From the NCBI RefSeq assembly GCF_002934065.1, contig NZ_CP018049.1, forward strand, positions 4,710,501 to 4,774,500: DNA of 64,000 nt. Direction: 5' to 3'. The first letter of the stretch is position 1; each line of letters starts with the position of its first letter. Below the pieces are notes generated by a model. That model was not told where the DNA came from. It was given only the letters and a program-made list of their open reading frames with translations, and did not search any database. Shown piece by piece: positions 38,638 to 47,342 of the stretch. Source of the stretch: Pseudomonas orientalis. Its GTDB lineage: Bacteria; Pseudomonadota; Gammaproteobacteria; Pseudomonadales; Pseudomonadaceae. A program made the translations under genes and the position numbers.

Positions 38638-38677
38638 CGGGTGGCCTGGAAGTCGCCTTGTCGAGTGGGTCGGTCAT
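38492..38677 (-). CDS. Small conserved-looking protein of unknown function, 61 aa
   Basis: Unrecognised protein, acidic and Pro/Ala-rich (SRPPATLGEGC, ALGAEDGTDFPGAARLWEQL), with no membrane segment. AGGAGG lies six bases before ATG 38677, a near-perfect ribosome site. It overlaps the 3' end of the membrane protein gene on the opposite strand by 146 bp. It follows the purU terminator, so it may need its own promoter. Confidence 0.6.
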   Translation of the reverse strand: MTDPLDKATSRPPATLGEGCLSRYDPDALGAEDGTDFPGAARLWEQLQEGEKPPAAPEKDA

Positions 38678-38691
38678 GGCCGCCTCCTGAA

Positions 38692-38728
38692 AATAAAAAG
38701 GGCCCGGAGAGTTTTACTCCCGGGCCCC
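38692..38728 (-). terminator. purU terminator
   Basis: Stem GGGCCCGGGAG/CTCTCCGGGCCC with a short loop, followed on the minus strand by TTTTTATTTT just ahead of the small 61-aa gene. Confidence 0.8.
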
Positions 38729-38753
38729 TGTTTGTTCAATCCAACTGTGTGGA

Positions 38754-39602
38754 TCAGAACACCACGGTCTTGTTGCCGTGCACCAACACGCGATCTTCCA
38801 GGTGATAACGCAAGCCACGGGCCAGCACCATCTTTTCGACGTCGCGACCGAAACGCACCATGTCTTCGATGCTGTCGCTGTGGCTGACGCGCACCACGTC
38901 CTGCTCGATGATCGGACCAGCGTCCAGCTCCTCGGTGACATAGTGACAGGTCGCGCCGATCAGCTTCACGCCGCGCAGTGACGCCTGGTGATAAGGTTTG
39001 GCACCCACGAACGACGGCAGGAAGCTGTGGTGAATGTTGATCACCTTGCCCGCGTATTCGCGGCACAGTTCCGGCGGCAGGATCTGCATGTAGCGCGCCA
39101 GCACCACCACATCGGCATCGTGCTGCTTGACCAGGCGCGACACTTCAGCGAACGCCGGCTCCTTGTCCTGCGGGTTGACCGGCACGTGGTAATACGGGAT
39201 GCCATGCCATTCGACCATGCTGCGCAGGTCGTCATGGTTGGAGATCACACACGCGATCTCGCAATCGAGCTCATCGCTGTGCCAGCGGTGCAGCAGGTCC
39301 GCCAGGCAGTGGGATTCACGGCTGGCCATCAGCACGACGCGTTTCTTCTGCTCGGTGTCGGTGATGTGCCAGGTCATCGAAAACTCTTCGGCGATCGGCG
39401 CAAACGCCTCACGGAAGGCTTGCAGACCAAAAGGCAAGGTATCGGCACGAATTTCGTGACGCATGAAAAACCAACCGCTGAGATCATCCGAGTGATGGCT
39501 CGCCTCGGTGATCCAACCGTTATGAGAAGCCAGAAAGTTACTGACCTTGGCAACGATGCCAACCCGGTCCGGGCAAGCAATCACCAGCCGAAAAGTGCGC
39601 AT
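38754..39602 (-). CDS. purU: Formyltetrahydrofolate deformylase PurU
   Basis: Hydrolyses 10-formyl-THF to formate and THF, balancing one-carbon units. The 282-residue protein has an N-terminal ACT domain (RLVIACPDRVGIVAKVSNFL) and a C-terminal formyltransferase domain with FMRHEI, NHDDLRSMVEWHGIPYYHVPV, and the catalytic His/Asp in NIHHSFLPSFVGAKPYHQA and GATCHYVTEELDAGPII. ATG 39602 chosen; the longer frame adds 12 unlike residues. Confidence 0.96.
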   Translation of the reverse strand: MRTFRLVIACPDRVGIVAKVSNFLASHNGWITEASHHSDDLSGWFFMRHEIRADTLPFGLQAFREAFAPIAEEFSMTWHITDTEQKKRVVLMASRESHCLADLLHRWHSDELDCEIACVISNHDDLRSMVEWHGIPYYHVPVNPQDKEPAFAEVSRLVKQHDADVVVLARYMQILPPELCREYAGKVINIHHSFLPSFVGAKPYHQASLRGVKLIGATCHYVTEELDAGPIIEQDVVRVSHSDSIEDMVRFGRDVEKMVLARGLRYHLEDRVLVHGNKTVVF

Positions 39603-39947
39603 TAGGGGGAAACTCCAGAACTTCGCAAAGGCCGCCATTCTAGCGATTGCGCAGAAAAACTGCAGTACTCCTTGTGCCTTATTCTGATCCCTGGCGCTGG
39701 CAACACCCCTTAACAGCGTAAGGTTTTACCACCGTTATATGGCCTTACACAGGCAAGCTCGGCAATTAGCAGAATTAAGCTGATTGTTTTTAGCCGCGTA
39801 CCCGATAATTAACTCGACTTCACACCGCGGCGAAAAACTTCAATCTAATTCACGTAAATAGCTGCTTAAATGTTTACTTGATGAAATTGCCTGACTATTA
39901 TTAGGCCACTCACCCTGTCAATCAGCGTTCTACATAAGGTAGTCCAC
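39603..39947. other. AT-rich divergent promoter region of purU and mvaT
   Basis: 345 bp with several TTTAA and AATTA tracts, clearly richer in AT than neighbouring DNA. That is the kind of DNA H-NS-like proteins bind, so self-regulation of mvaT is plausible. No repeat or RNA is recognised. Confidence 0.5.
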
Positions 39948-40322
39948 ATGTCTCTGATCAACGAATACCGTGCCACCGAAGAAGCTATCAAAGAGCTGCA
40001 AGCCCGTTTGAAGAACCTGTCGCAAGACGACAAGCTGAAAACCGAGCTGGAATTCGAAGGCAAACTGCGCACCCTGATGGGCGAATACTCCAAATCCCTG
40101 CGTGACATCATTGCGCTGCTGGATCCGGAATCGAAAGTTAAAGCACCGCGTGGCGCTGTGAAAACTACCGGCACCAAACGTGCCCGCAAGGTCAAGCAGT
40201 ACAAAAACCCGCACAACGGTGAAGTGATTGAAACCAAAGGCGGCAATCACAAGACACTGAAAGAGTGGAAAGCCAAGTGGGGCGGTGACGTGGTAGAAGG
40301 TTGGGCTACCCTGCTGGGCTAA
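39948..40322 (+). CDS. mvaT: H-NS-family regulator MvaT/MvaU type
   Basis: Xenogeneic silencer of 124 residues. Residues 1-60 form the oligomerising coiled coil (INEYRATEEAIKELQARLKN); residues about 80-124 form the AT-pincer DNA-binding domain (YKNPHNGEVIETKGGNHKTL, then EWKAKWG). Sequence fits MvaT paralogues of fluorescent pseudomonads; which paralogue (MvaT, MvaU, TurA or TurB) cannot be told. A strong terminator follows. Confidence 0.93.
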   Translation: MSLINEYRATEEAIKELQARLKNLSQDDKLKTELEFEGKLRTLMGEYSKSLRDIIALLDPESKVKAPRGAVKTTGTKRARKVKQYKNPHNGEVIETKGGNHKTLKEWKAKWGGDVVEGWATLLG

Positions 40323-40358
40323 GCCTGGTCGGATCTGCACCCGATACGCGACACATTG

Positions 40359-40385
40359 AAAACGCCAGCTCGCTGGCGTTTTTTA
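40359..40385. terminator. mvaT terminator
   Basis: Stem AAAACGCCAG/CTGGCGTTTT with T-run, between convergent mvaT and sbcB. Confidence 0.92.
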
Positions 40386-40412
40386 TTGTCTGAATGTTTT
40401 GCAGTTGCTCGG

Positions 40413-41840
40413 CTACAGATTCAGGCGGGCCGCTAAAGAGTCAGCATAGTCTTGCCATTCATCCAGTACCTGGCACTGAAACGCTGTCGCACTGTTTTTC
40501 AATTCCTGATGGGCCAGCTTAAATGCCGCCAGGGTATTGGGTGCGCCCCATACCGGGTCTGACAACCGTTGCTGACAGAAAAGTCTCCAGCGCTCTTGCT
40601 CCTCATTGTTCAAGGTTTCAGGAAAGTTACGCGCGCGATAGCGGAATAATAATTCAGGCAATCGATGATCATCGAACGGCCATTGCTGGCGTCCCAGTTG
40701 TACCGGCTCTGCCATGCGAACTTGTTCACATAAGCGCCGATCACGGTCGCCGATAAAACCCTCATAGAGCTGCTGCTCTGGATCGGCATTCGGCGCATAT
40801 TCCTCCTCGGCGTAAACGCTCGCCAACTTGTCACGCCAAACTTCCTGTGCGTCAGTTAGTCGCAGCGCCCGTGCCTGGTAAACCTCCATATCCAATTGCA
40901 GCCGCTCGCGATCTTGCGCGCGCAGCACTTTCAAGGGCGCGACGACCGGACAGCGGTTGATGTGCAGCAACTTCAGAGGCACCGGCAGCTCACCCTGCGA
41001 CAGCTCATCGCGCCGCGTATAGAGGCGCTCGCGCAACGTTTGGGCATCCAGTTCGAGCAGGGCCTGCGGGTCGAGCCCCAAGTCGCACACAATCAATGCA
41101 TTGCGATTGCGCGGATGCCAGGCCAACGGCAAGACCACCCCCAGATAATGTCGCTCGGCGCTGAAGCGTCCGGAAATATGCACCAGCGGCTGCAACAGGC
41201 GCACCTGGTCCATCACCCGTTGCTTGCTCCGCAACTGGAACAGCCACTCATACAGCTTGGGTTGTTTTTCACGCACCAATCGCGCCAGGGCGATGGTCGC
41301 GCGCACGTCAGACAACGCATCGTGGGCCTGGCCGTGGTCGATGCCGTTGGCTTGCGTCAGGCGTTCGAGCTTGAGCGTCACGCGCCCGTCCTGCTCGGGC
41401 CACACAATCCCCTCCGGCCGCAGGGCATAGGCGGTACGCATCACATCGATCAAGTCCCAGCGGCTGTTACCGCCCTGCCACTCGCGTGCGTAAGGGTCGA
41501 AAAAGTTGCGATAGAGACTGTAGCGCGTCATTTCATCGTCAAAGCGCAGGGTGTTATAACCCGCGCCGCAGGTGCCGGGGGCCGCGAGTTCGGCGTGCAC
41601 CCGGGTCATGAAGTCCGCTTCGGCAAGGCCTTTGTGCGCCAGGACCTGCGGCGTGATACCGGTGATCGCACACGCTGCCGGATGGGGCAGGATATCGTCG
41701 CTGGGCCGGCAATACAGATTGATCGGCGGGCCGACCTCGTTGAGCTCGAGGTCGGTACGAATGCCGGCTACCTGCAGCGGGCGATCGCTGCGCGGGTTGA
41801 TTCCGGTGGTTTCATAGTCGTACCAGAAAATGGAGGTCAC
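40413..41840 (-). CDS. sbcB: Exodeoxyribonuclease I
   Basis: DEDDh 3'-5' exonuclease on single-stranded DNA used in mismatch repair and recombination. The 475-residue protein starts MTSIFWYDYETTGINPRSDRP in shorter terms: DYETTG is the ExoI motif with catalytic Asp and Glu. GYNTLRFDDEMTR and the HDALSDVRATIALA motif complete the site. The C-terminal SH3-like and helical domains are full length. Confidence 0.96.
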   Translation of the reverse strand: MTSIFWYDYETTGINPRSDRPLQVAGIRTDLELNEVGPPINLYCRPSDDILPHPAACAITGITPQVLAHKGLAEADFMTRVHAELAAPGTCGAGYNTLRFDDEMTRYSLYRNFFDPYAREWQGGNSRWDLIDVMRTAYALRPEGIVWPEQDGRVTLKLERLTQANGIDHGQAHDALSDVRATIALARLVREKQPKLYEWLFQLRSKQRVMDQVRLLQPLVHISGRFSAERHYLGVVLPLAWHPRNRNALIVCDLGLDPQALLELDAQTLRERLYTRRDELSQGELPVPLKLLHINRCPVVAPLKVLRAQDRERLQLDMEVYQARALRLTDAQEVWRDKLASVYAEEEYAPNADPEQQLYEGFIGDRDRRLCEQVRMAEPVQLGRQQWPFDDHRLPELLFRYRARNFPETLNNEEQERWRLFCQQRLSDPVWGAPNTLAAFKLAHQELKNSATAFQCQVLDEWQDYADSLAARLNL

Positions 41841-42006
41841 GGGCTGTTCCTGTGCTGAAGACCGGCAAAGTCTAGGCGCTGCAAGGGGCCAGGGGCCAGC
41901 GATACCTTACTGGACAAATATCCAGCAAAATCTTGAAGGGTTGCTTCCCGCCTCGACACTGCTAGCATCCGTGTCTCTCAGTCGCTTCGCACTGCCAAGG
42001 AACGCA

Positions 42007-42699
42007 ATGCCAACAGCTCCTCTGGATACCTGCTACCAGATCGAGACCCCCGAGGGTATCGACCTGCCCTTGCGACCTGCCGGCCTTGCGCCAAGGGCAT
42101 TGGCCTACGCCTTCGATCTGCTCGCGCGCGGCGTGATCATGGGCATCCTGCTGGTGCCCCTGGCGCTGCTTGGCAACCTCGGCCTAGGCCTGGGCGCGCT
42201 GCTGCTGTTCCTGGTCAGTTGGTGGTACATGGTGCTGTTCGAAGTGCTCAACCAGGGCTGCTCGCCCGGCAAGCAGGTCATGGGCCTGCGGGTGGTACAG
42301 GATGACGGCACGGCCATCGGTTGGTCGGCATCACTGATCCGGAACCTGCTGCGTTTTGTCGACATGCTGCCCTTCGGCTACTTCTTCGGCGCCATCAGTT
42401 GCCTGCAACATCCGCACTTCAAGCGGCTTGGCGACCTGGCGGCGGGAACGCTGGTGGTCTACCGCGAACAGTCGCTGGCCCGCCGCCCCCTACCTCAGGC
42501 AGCCGCCCTGCGCCTGCCCTTCGCGCTGGAGCTGAGCGAACAGCGGGCCATCCTCGGTTTCGCCGAACGCCAGGCCGACCTGTCTGCCGAGCGGGTGCAC
42601 GAACTGGCTGCAATCCTCGCCGCGCCCTTGCAGGTGCCTCCGGCTCGCGCCGTGGAGCAACTTAACGGTGTGGCCCGTGGTTTGCTGGGGCCGACATGA
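42007..42699 (+). CDS. RDD family membrane protein
   Basis: First gene of a six-gene operon. 230 residues with the RDD domain: Arg and Asp residues in LAPRALAYAFDLLARGVIMG and a second conserved segment NQGCSPGKQVMGLRVV, with three or four membrane helices up to about residue 135, then a soluble tail. RDD proteins are of uncertain function; some act in ion or small-molecule transport. ATG 42007 has AAGGAA upstream. Its stop overlaps the next start by four bases. Confidence 0.85.
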   Translation: MPTAPLDTCYQIETPEGIDLPLRPAGLAPRALAYAFDLLARGVIMGILLVPLALLGNLGLGLGALLLFLVSWWYMVLFEVLNQGCSPGKQVMGLRVVQDDGTAIGWSASLIRNLLRFVDMLPFGYFFGAISCLQHPHFKRLGDLAAGTLVVYREQSLARRPLPQAAALRLPFALELSEQRAILGFAERQADLSAERVHELAAILAAPLQVPPARAVEQLNGVARGLLGPT

Positions 42700-43670
42700 A
42701 GCAGAGCCTTTTTGAAAGCCGGCACCAGCAGCAATGGCAGACCTTCGCTGAACAGCTGAAACAGTTGGAGCGCGGCAAAGCCTGCGAGGTGGCCGACTTC
42801 CCTTATCACTATCGACGCCTGTGCCAACACCTGGCCCTGGCCCAGGAGCGCGGCTACAGCAGTTACCTGGTGGACCGCCTGCAACAACTGGCGCTGCGCG
42901 GCCACCAGCAACTGTATCGCCATCGCAGCCAAACGACGGCGAACATGGTGGCCTTCATCCTCGCCGATTTCCCGCGCCTGGTACGCGAACAATGGCGCTT
43001 CGTGCTGATCGCCAGCCTGCTGTTCTTTGGCAGCCTGCTGGGCATAGCCCTGTTGGTCTACCTGTTTCCCGACCTGATCTACAGCATCGTCAGCCCGCAA
43101 CAGGTGGCCGAGATGCAAAGCATGTACGACCCCGCCGCCAGTCGTCTGGGCCGCGCGGCCGAACGCGCCTCCAGCGAAGACTGGATGATGTTTGGCTATT
43201 ACGTGATGCACAACATCGGCATCGCCTTCCAGACCTTTGCCGCAGGCTTGCTGTTCGGCCTGGGCAGCGTGTTCTTCCTGGTCTTCAACGGCTTGATCAT
43301 CGGCGCGGTCTCCGGGCACCTGAGTGAAATCGGCTACGGCCAGACCTTCTGGTCATTCGTGATCGGCCATGGTGCCTTCGAACTCAGCGCCATCGCACTG
43401 GCCGGTGCGGCGGGCCTGCAACTGGGCTGGTCACTGATCGCGCCAGGGCCGTTGGCACGTAGCGAATCCCTGCGCCTGGCGGCCCGCAAAAGCGTGCAGA
43501 TGCTCTGCGGAGTCATGGTGTTCCTGCTGATCGCAGCGTTCATCGAAGCCTACTGGTCATCCACCACGAGCATTGCGCCGTGGATCAAATACCTGGTGGG
43601 CAGCGCACTATGGCTGCTGGTGGCCGCCTATCTGATCTTCGCTGGTCGGACTCATAATGCGCCTGACTGA
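42696..43670 (+). CDS. Stage II sporulation protein M-like membrane protein (SpoIIM/DUF95)
   Basis: 324 residues. A soluble N-terminal part (about 1-95) is followed by five to six membrane helices with the family segments MFGYYVMHNIGIAFQTFAAG, FLVFNGLIIGAVSGHL and FVIGHGAFELSAIALAGAAG. In Bacillus SpoIIM works with SpoIID/P in membrane engulfment, but this branch is found in non-sporulating bacteria beside MoxR genes. Overlaps the RDD gene by 4 bp and the next gene by 14 bp. Confidence 0.88.
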   Translation: MKQSLFESRHQQQWQTFAEQLKQLERGKACEVADFPYHYRRLCQHLALAQERGYSSYLVDRLQQLALRGHQQLYRHRSQTTANMVAFILADFPRLVREQWRFVLIASLLFFGSLLGIALLVYLFPDLIYSIVSPQQVAEMQSMYDPAASRLGRAAERASSEDWMMFGYYVMHNIGIAFQTFAAGLLFGLGSVFFLVFNGLIIGAVSGHLSEIGYGQTFWSFVIGHGAFELSAIALAGAAGLQLGWSLIAPGPLARSESLRLAARKSVQMLCGVMVFLLIAAFIEAYWSSTTSIAPWIKYLVGSALWLLVAAYLIFAGRTHNAPD

Positions 43671-45186
43671 CGCCAGTGTGGTCATCCGCCCGCGTACCTC
43701 CTGGGAAGCCATGGACCTCGGCGTACTGATGGCCCGGGAACATCGTGCAGTGCTGATGGGCAGTTGGGCGCTGGTCAGCCTGCCTGTGTTCCTGCTGCTC
43801 ACCGCGCTGCTGTGGCAGTACCCGTCTTACGCCCTATTCCTGTTCTGGTGGCTCAAGCCTGCCTTCGAGCGCTTACCGTTGTACATTCTTTCCAAGGCCC
43901 TGTTTGGTGAAACGCCGAGCCTGAAGCAGTCCGTTCGCCAGTGGCCACGCCTGCTCAAGGGGCAACTGTTCGCCAGCCTGACCTGGCGCCGGCTGAGCCT
44001 GAGCCGCAGCTTCATGCTGCCGGTGAACCAGCTCGAAGGCCTGGATGGGCCAGTGCGTCAACAACGCCTGGGCGTACTGCAACAGCGCAATGCAGGTGCC
44101 GCGCGCTGGCTGACGATTATCGGGGTGCATCTGGAGATCGGCCTATGGTTCGGGTGCATGGCGCTGTTCTATCTATTCATCCCGGAGCAGGTCGAACTGG
44201 ATTGGGACTGGCAGCGGCTGGTACTGGCGACAGGCCCGCAGGGGCTATGGCTGGAACACCTGAGCAACGCGTTCTATGCGCTGGTCCTGGTGTTCTGGGA
44301 GCCCATCTACGTCGCCTGCGGTTTCAGCCTGTACCTCAACCGTCGCACCGTTCTGGAAGCCTGGGACCTGGAACTGGTGTTTCGCCGGTTGCGCCAACGC
44401 CTGAGCGGTGTCGCGCCGCTGTTGCTGCTGGTCGTCGGGCTCACGCTGGTGCAACTGAGCCCATCGGCGCAGGCCGATCAAACCGCTGATCTGAAGCCCC
44501 TCGGCACCCAGGCGGCCAGCCAATCGATCAAGGCGCTATTGGAAAAACCGCCGTTCAAGAATCCGCAAACCGTCACCCGTTATCGTTTTGGCGAGGAAAA
44601 ACCCGCCACGCCCCCCAAAGCCCATGGGGACGGTAAATTACCTGCCTGGCTCCAGCAATTGCTCGACAACCTCAACAGCAACACCTTCAAGCACGTGGCC
44701 CAAGGCTTGGAGATACTGTTATGGAGCGTGGTGATTGGCGGGCTGGCCCTGGTGGTATGGCGCTACCGTGAATGGCTGCGCACATTTGTCAGCCGCAAAC
44801 GGCGACCTCAACCCAACATAGCAAGACCTGCGCCTGCCCAATTGTTCGGCCTGGAACTGGGGGTCGAGACATTGCCCGACGATATCGCCAGCGCCGCCGA
44901 ACAGCTATGGCCCACCCGCCCGCGGGAAGCCCTGGGCCTGCTGTATCGCGGCCTGCTCAGCCGGCTGCTGCATGAATTCAACCTGCCACTCAAAAGTGCC
45001 GACACCGAGGGCCAGGTGCTGGAGCGTATTCATCAGTTGCAGCAACCGCAGTTGCTGGCATTCAGCAGCGAATTGACCGCTCACTGGCAAAACCTCGCCT
45101 ATGGCCATCGACTGCCTCCCGGCACCGCCCAGCAAAAGCTGTGCAGCGATTGGCGCGCACTCTTCAGTAGCGGAGCCAGCCAATGA
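43657..45186 (+). CDS. DUF4129 domain membrane protein
   Basis: 509 residues with about five transmembrane helices: two near 28-65, one at about 150-172, one at about 205-230, one at about 250-270 and one at about 348-368. A periplasmic stretch of about 75 residues lies before the last helix. The cytoplasmic C-terminus (about 380-505) is a DUF4129-type helical domain with EQLWPTRPREALGLLYRGLLSRLL, given by its W, R and LLYRG residues. Function unknown; it is co-translated with its neighbours. Confidence 0.78.
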   Translation: MRLTDASVVIRPRTSWEAMDLGVLMAREHRAVLMGSWALVSLPVFLLLTALLWQYPSYALFLFWWLKPAFERLPLYILSKALFGETPSLKQSVRQWPRLLKGQLFASLTWRRLSLSRSFMLPVNQLEGLDGPVRQQRLGVLQQRNAGAARWLTIIGVHLEIGLWFGCMALFYLFIPEQVELDWDWQRLVLATGPQGLWLEHLSNAFYALVLVFWEPIYVACGFSLYLNRRTVLEAWDLELVFRRLRQRLSGVAPLLLLVVGLTLVQLSPSAQADQTADLKPLGTQAASQSIKALLEKPPFKNPQTVTRYRFGEEKPATPPKAHGDGKLPAWLQQLLDNLNSNTFKHVAQGLEILLWSVVIGGLALVVWRYREWLRTFVSRKRRPQPNIARPAPAQLFGLELGVETLPDDIASAAEQLWPTRPREALGLLYRGLLSRLLHEFNLPLKSADTEGQVLERIHQLQQPQLLAFSSELTAHWQNLAYGHRLPPGTAQQKLCSDWRALFSSGASQ

Positions 45187-46340
45187 ACCGGCCATTACTG
45201 TGGATTGCCGCGCTGCTGGCCTGCCTGTTGGGAGCGGGCGGCCTGTATGCCTGGCACAAGGCAATTCCCTATGAGGAGGTTGTGGATCGTGGCCCATCGC
45301 CGGAGGCACTGGCCAACCCCTACCTCGCGGCGGAGGATTTCCTGCGCCGGCAAGGCCTGGCGGTAACACAGGCCAACGGGCTTGAGCGGCTTGCCGATCT
45401 GCCCGCCCCAGGCCACAGCCTGCTGTTGCTGGGGGAGCGTGGCAACATGACTCCAGGCCAGGTCGAACAACTGCTGGCGTGGGCAAAAGCCGGGGGGCAC
45501 CTGTTACTGGTGGCCGAGGCGTTATGGGATGAAGAGACCGGTAAAAGCGGCGACCTGCTGCTCGATCGTCTCAATCTTCACCAAACCCTTAGCGATGACT
45601 TCGACGAGCCGGCGGCGCCGCGCAAAAAGATCGCGCCGGACCTCACGAAACTGTATGTCGACAATGAAACCGCGCCGGCTTATTTCAGTTTTGACACCGA
45701 CTTCAACCTTACCGACCCCAGGCACCTGGCGCAGTTTTCAGCCAACAGCGCCAAGTCCAGCCATCTGATGCAACTTGACCTGGGGCGAGGCCGCGTTACG
45801 GTGCTCACCGACAGCGACCTGTGGAAAACCCCGAGCATCGGCAAGCACGACAATGCCTGGCTGCTGTGGTACCTGAACCAGGGCACCGACGTCACCCTGC
45901 TGTTCAACAGCGATGCGGACAACCTGCTTACCCTGCTGGCCCGTTACTTCCCCCAGGCCCTCGTCGCGCTGGTCGCACTGCTTGCCCTGGCACTCTGGCA
46001 CGCCGGCCTGCGCCAGGGCCCGATCCAGGCACCCGCACCCAAGGCGCGTCGACAGCTACAGGAGCATTTGCGCGCCAGCGCCGACTTCCTGCTACGCCGC
46101 AGCGGCCAGGGCGCCTTGCTGCAAGCCTTGCAGCAGGATTTACTGCGCACCGCCCGGCGCCGTCACCCCGGCTTTGAACACCTCGACATGGCAGAACAAT
46201 GTCAGGTGCTGGAACACCTGACGCGACAACCCTCCCCTATCATCCGCCAGGCACTCGGCGCACCTGCGCTGAAACGGCTCTCCAGCGCCGATTTCAGCCA
46301 ACAGGTGGCGTGTCTGCAAACCCTCAGGAATGCCCTATGA
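45183..46340 (+). CDS. DUF4350 domain membrane protein
   Basis: 385 residues. N-terminal helix at about 4-20, an extracytoplasmic DUF4350 domain at about 35-250 (GQVEQLLAWAKAGGHLLLVAEALW, VTVLTDSDLWKTPSIGKHDNAW shown in part), a second helix at about 258-276, and a cytoplasmic tail of about 100 residues (HLRASADFLLRRSGQGALL). The domain has a glutamine amidotransferase-like fold in predictions for the family, with no catalytic Cys seen. Overlaps both neighbours by four bases. Confidence 0.8.
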   Translation: MNRPLLWIAALLACLLGAGGLYAWHKAIPYEEVVDRGPSPEALANPYLAAEDFLRRQGLAVTQANGLERLADLPAPGHSLLLLGERGNMTPGQVEQLLAWAKAGGHLLLVAEALWDEETGKSGDLLLDRLNLHQTLSDDFDEPAAPRKKIAPDLTKLYVDNETAPAYFSFDTDFNLTDPRHLAQFSANSAKSSHLMQLDLGRGRVTVLTDSDLWKTPSIGKHDNAWLLWYLNQGTDVTLLFNSDADNLLTLLARYFPQALVALVALLALALWHAGLRQGPIQAPAPKARRQLQEHLRASADFLLRRSGQGALLQALQQDLLRTARRRHPGFEHLDMAEQCQVLEHLTRQPSPIIRQALGAPALKRLSSADFSQQVACLQTLRNAL

Positions 46341-47335
46341 GCGACTCTCCAATGGCCACAACCCTGAACGCAGAAAATACTATCCAAACCGCAAGTCAAC
46401 AGGCCCAGGCCCTGCGCGTTGAATTACGCAAGGCAGTCATTGGCCAGGACGCGGTGATCGATGACGTGCTCACCGCATTGATTGCAGGTGGCCATGTGCT
46501 GCTTGAGGGTGTGCCCGGCCTTGGCAAAACCTTGCTGGTGCGTGCCCTGGCCCGTTGCTTCGGCGGCGATTTCGCACGCATCCAGTTCACGCCGGACCTG
46601 ATGCCCAGCGACGTCACCGGCCACGCGGTGTATGACCTGCAGACCGAACAGTTCAAGCTGCGCAAGGGGCCGTTGTTCACTCACCTGCTGCTGGCCGACG
46701 AAATCAACCGCGCCCCGGCCAAGACCCAGGCCGCACTGCTCGAAGCCATGCAGGAGCGCCAGGTCACCCTGGAGGGCGAGGCATTGCCCATCGGCGCGCC
46801 GTTCATGGTGCTTGCCACCCAGAACCCGATCGAACAGGAAGGCACCTACCCGTTGCCCGAAGCCGAGTTGGACCGCTTCATGCTCAAGGTGCGCATGGAC
46901 TATCCCGACGCCCAACAGGAAGTGGACATGGTGCGCGAAGTGACCCGCTCGTCCAGGGCCGACATGCTCGATGTGCAACCGTTGCGTACCGTGCTGCAAG
47001 CCGAAGACGTGGTGCAGATGCAACAGATTGCCAGCGGCATGCCCCTGGATGAACAGGTGCTCGACTATGCCGTACGCCTGGCGCGGGCCACGCGCAGTTG
47101 GCCGGGCTTGACCATCGGCGCAGGCCCACGGGCCTCTATCGCCCTGATTCGCGGCGCTCGTGCCCGTGCGCTGTTGCGCGGCGGCGACTTCGTGACCCCG
47201 GATGACGTCAAGGGATGCGCCCTGGCGGTGCTGCGTCACCGCGTACGGCTCGCGCCCGAACTGGACATCGATGGCCTGGAGGTGGACCAGGTGATCAAGC
47301 AGTTGCTCGACCAGATTGCGGCCCCCAGGCAGTAA
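46337..47335 (+). CDS. MoxR-family AAA+ ATPase
   Basis: Chaperone-like ATPase of 332 residues. Walker A EGVPGLGKTLLVRAL at about 70, Walker B LLADEINRAPAKTQAALLEAM at about 130, sensor 1 LATQNPIEQEGTYPLPEAELDRF, and a lid domain with GAGPRASIALIRGARARAL. MoxR proteins work with DUF58 or VWA partners to activate or insert cofactors in target complexes. A second ATG at 46352 is possible. Seven bases separate it from the DUF58 gene. Confidence 0.95.
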   Translation: MSDSPMATTLNAENTIQTASQQAQALRVELRKAVIGQDAVIDDVLTALIAGGHVLLEGVPGLGKTLLVRALARCFGGDFARIQFTPDLMPSDVTGHAVYDLQTEQFKLRKGPLFTHLLLADEINRAPAKTQAALLEAMQERQVTLEGEALPIGAPFMVLATQNPIEQEGTYPLPEAELDRFMLKVRMDYPDAQQEVDMVREVTRSSRADMLDVQPLRTVLQAEDVVQMQQIASGMPLDEQVLDYAVRLARATRSWPGLTIGAGPRASIALIRGARARALLRGGDFVTPDDVKGCALAVLRHRVRLAPELDIDGLEVDQVIKQLLDQIAAPRQ

Positions 47336-47342
47336 CGCCAGC

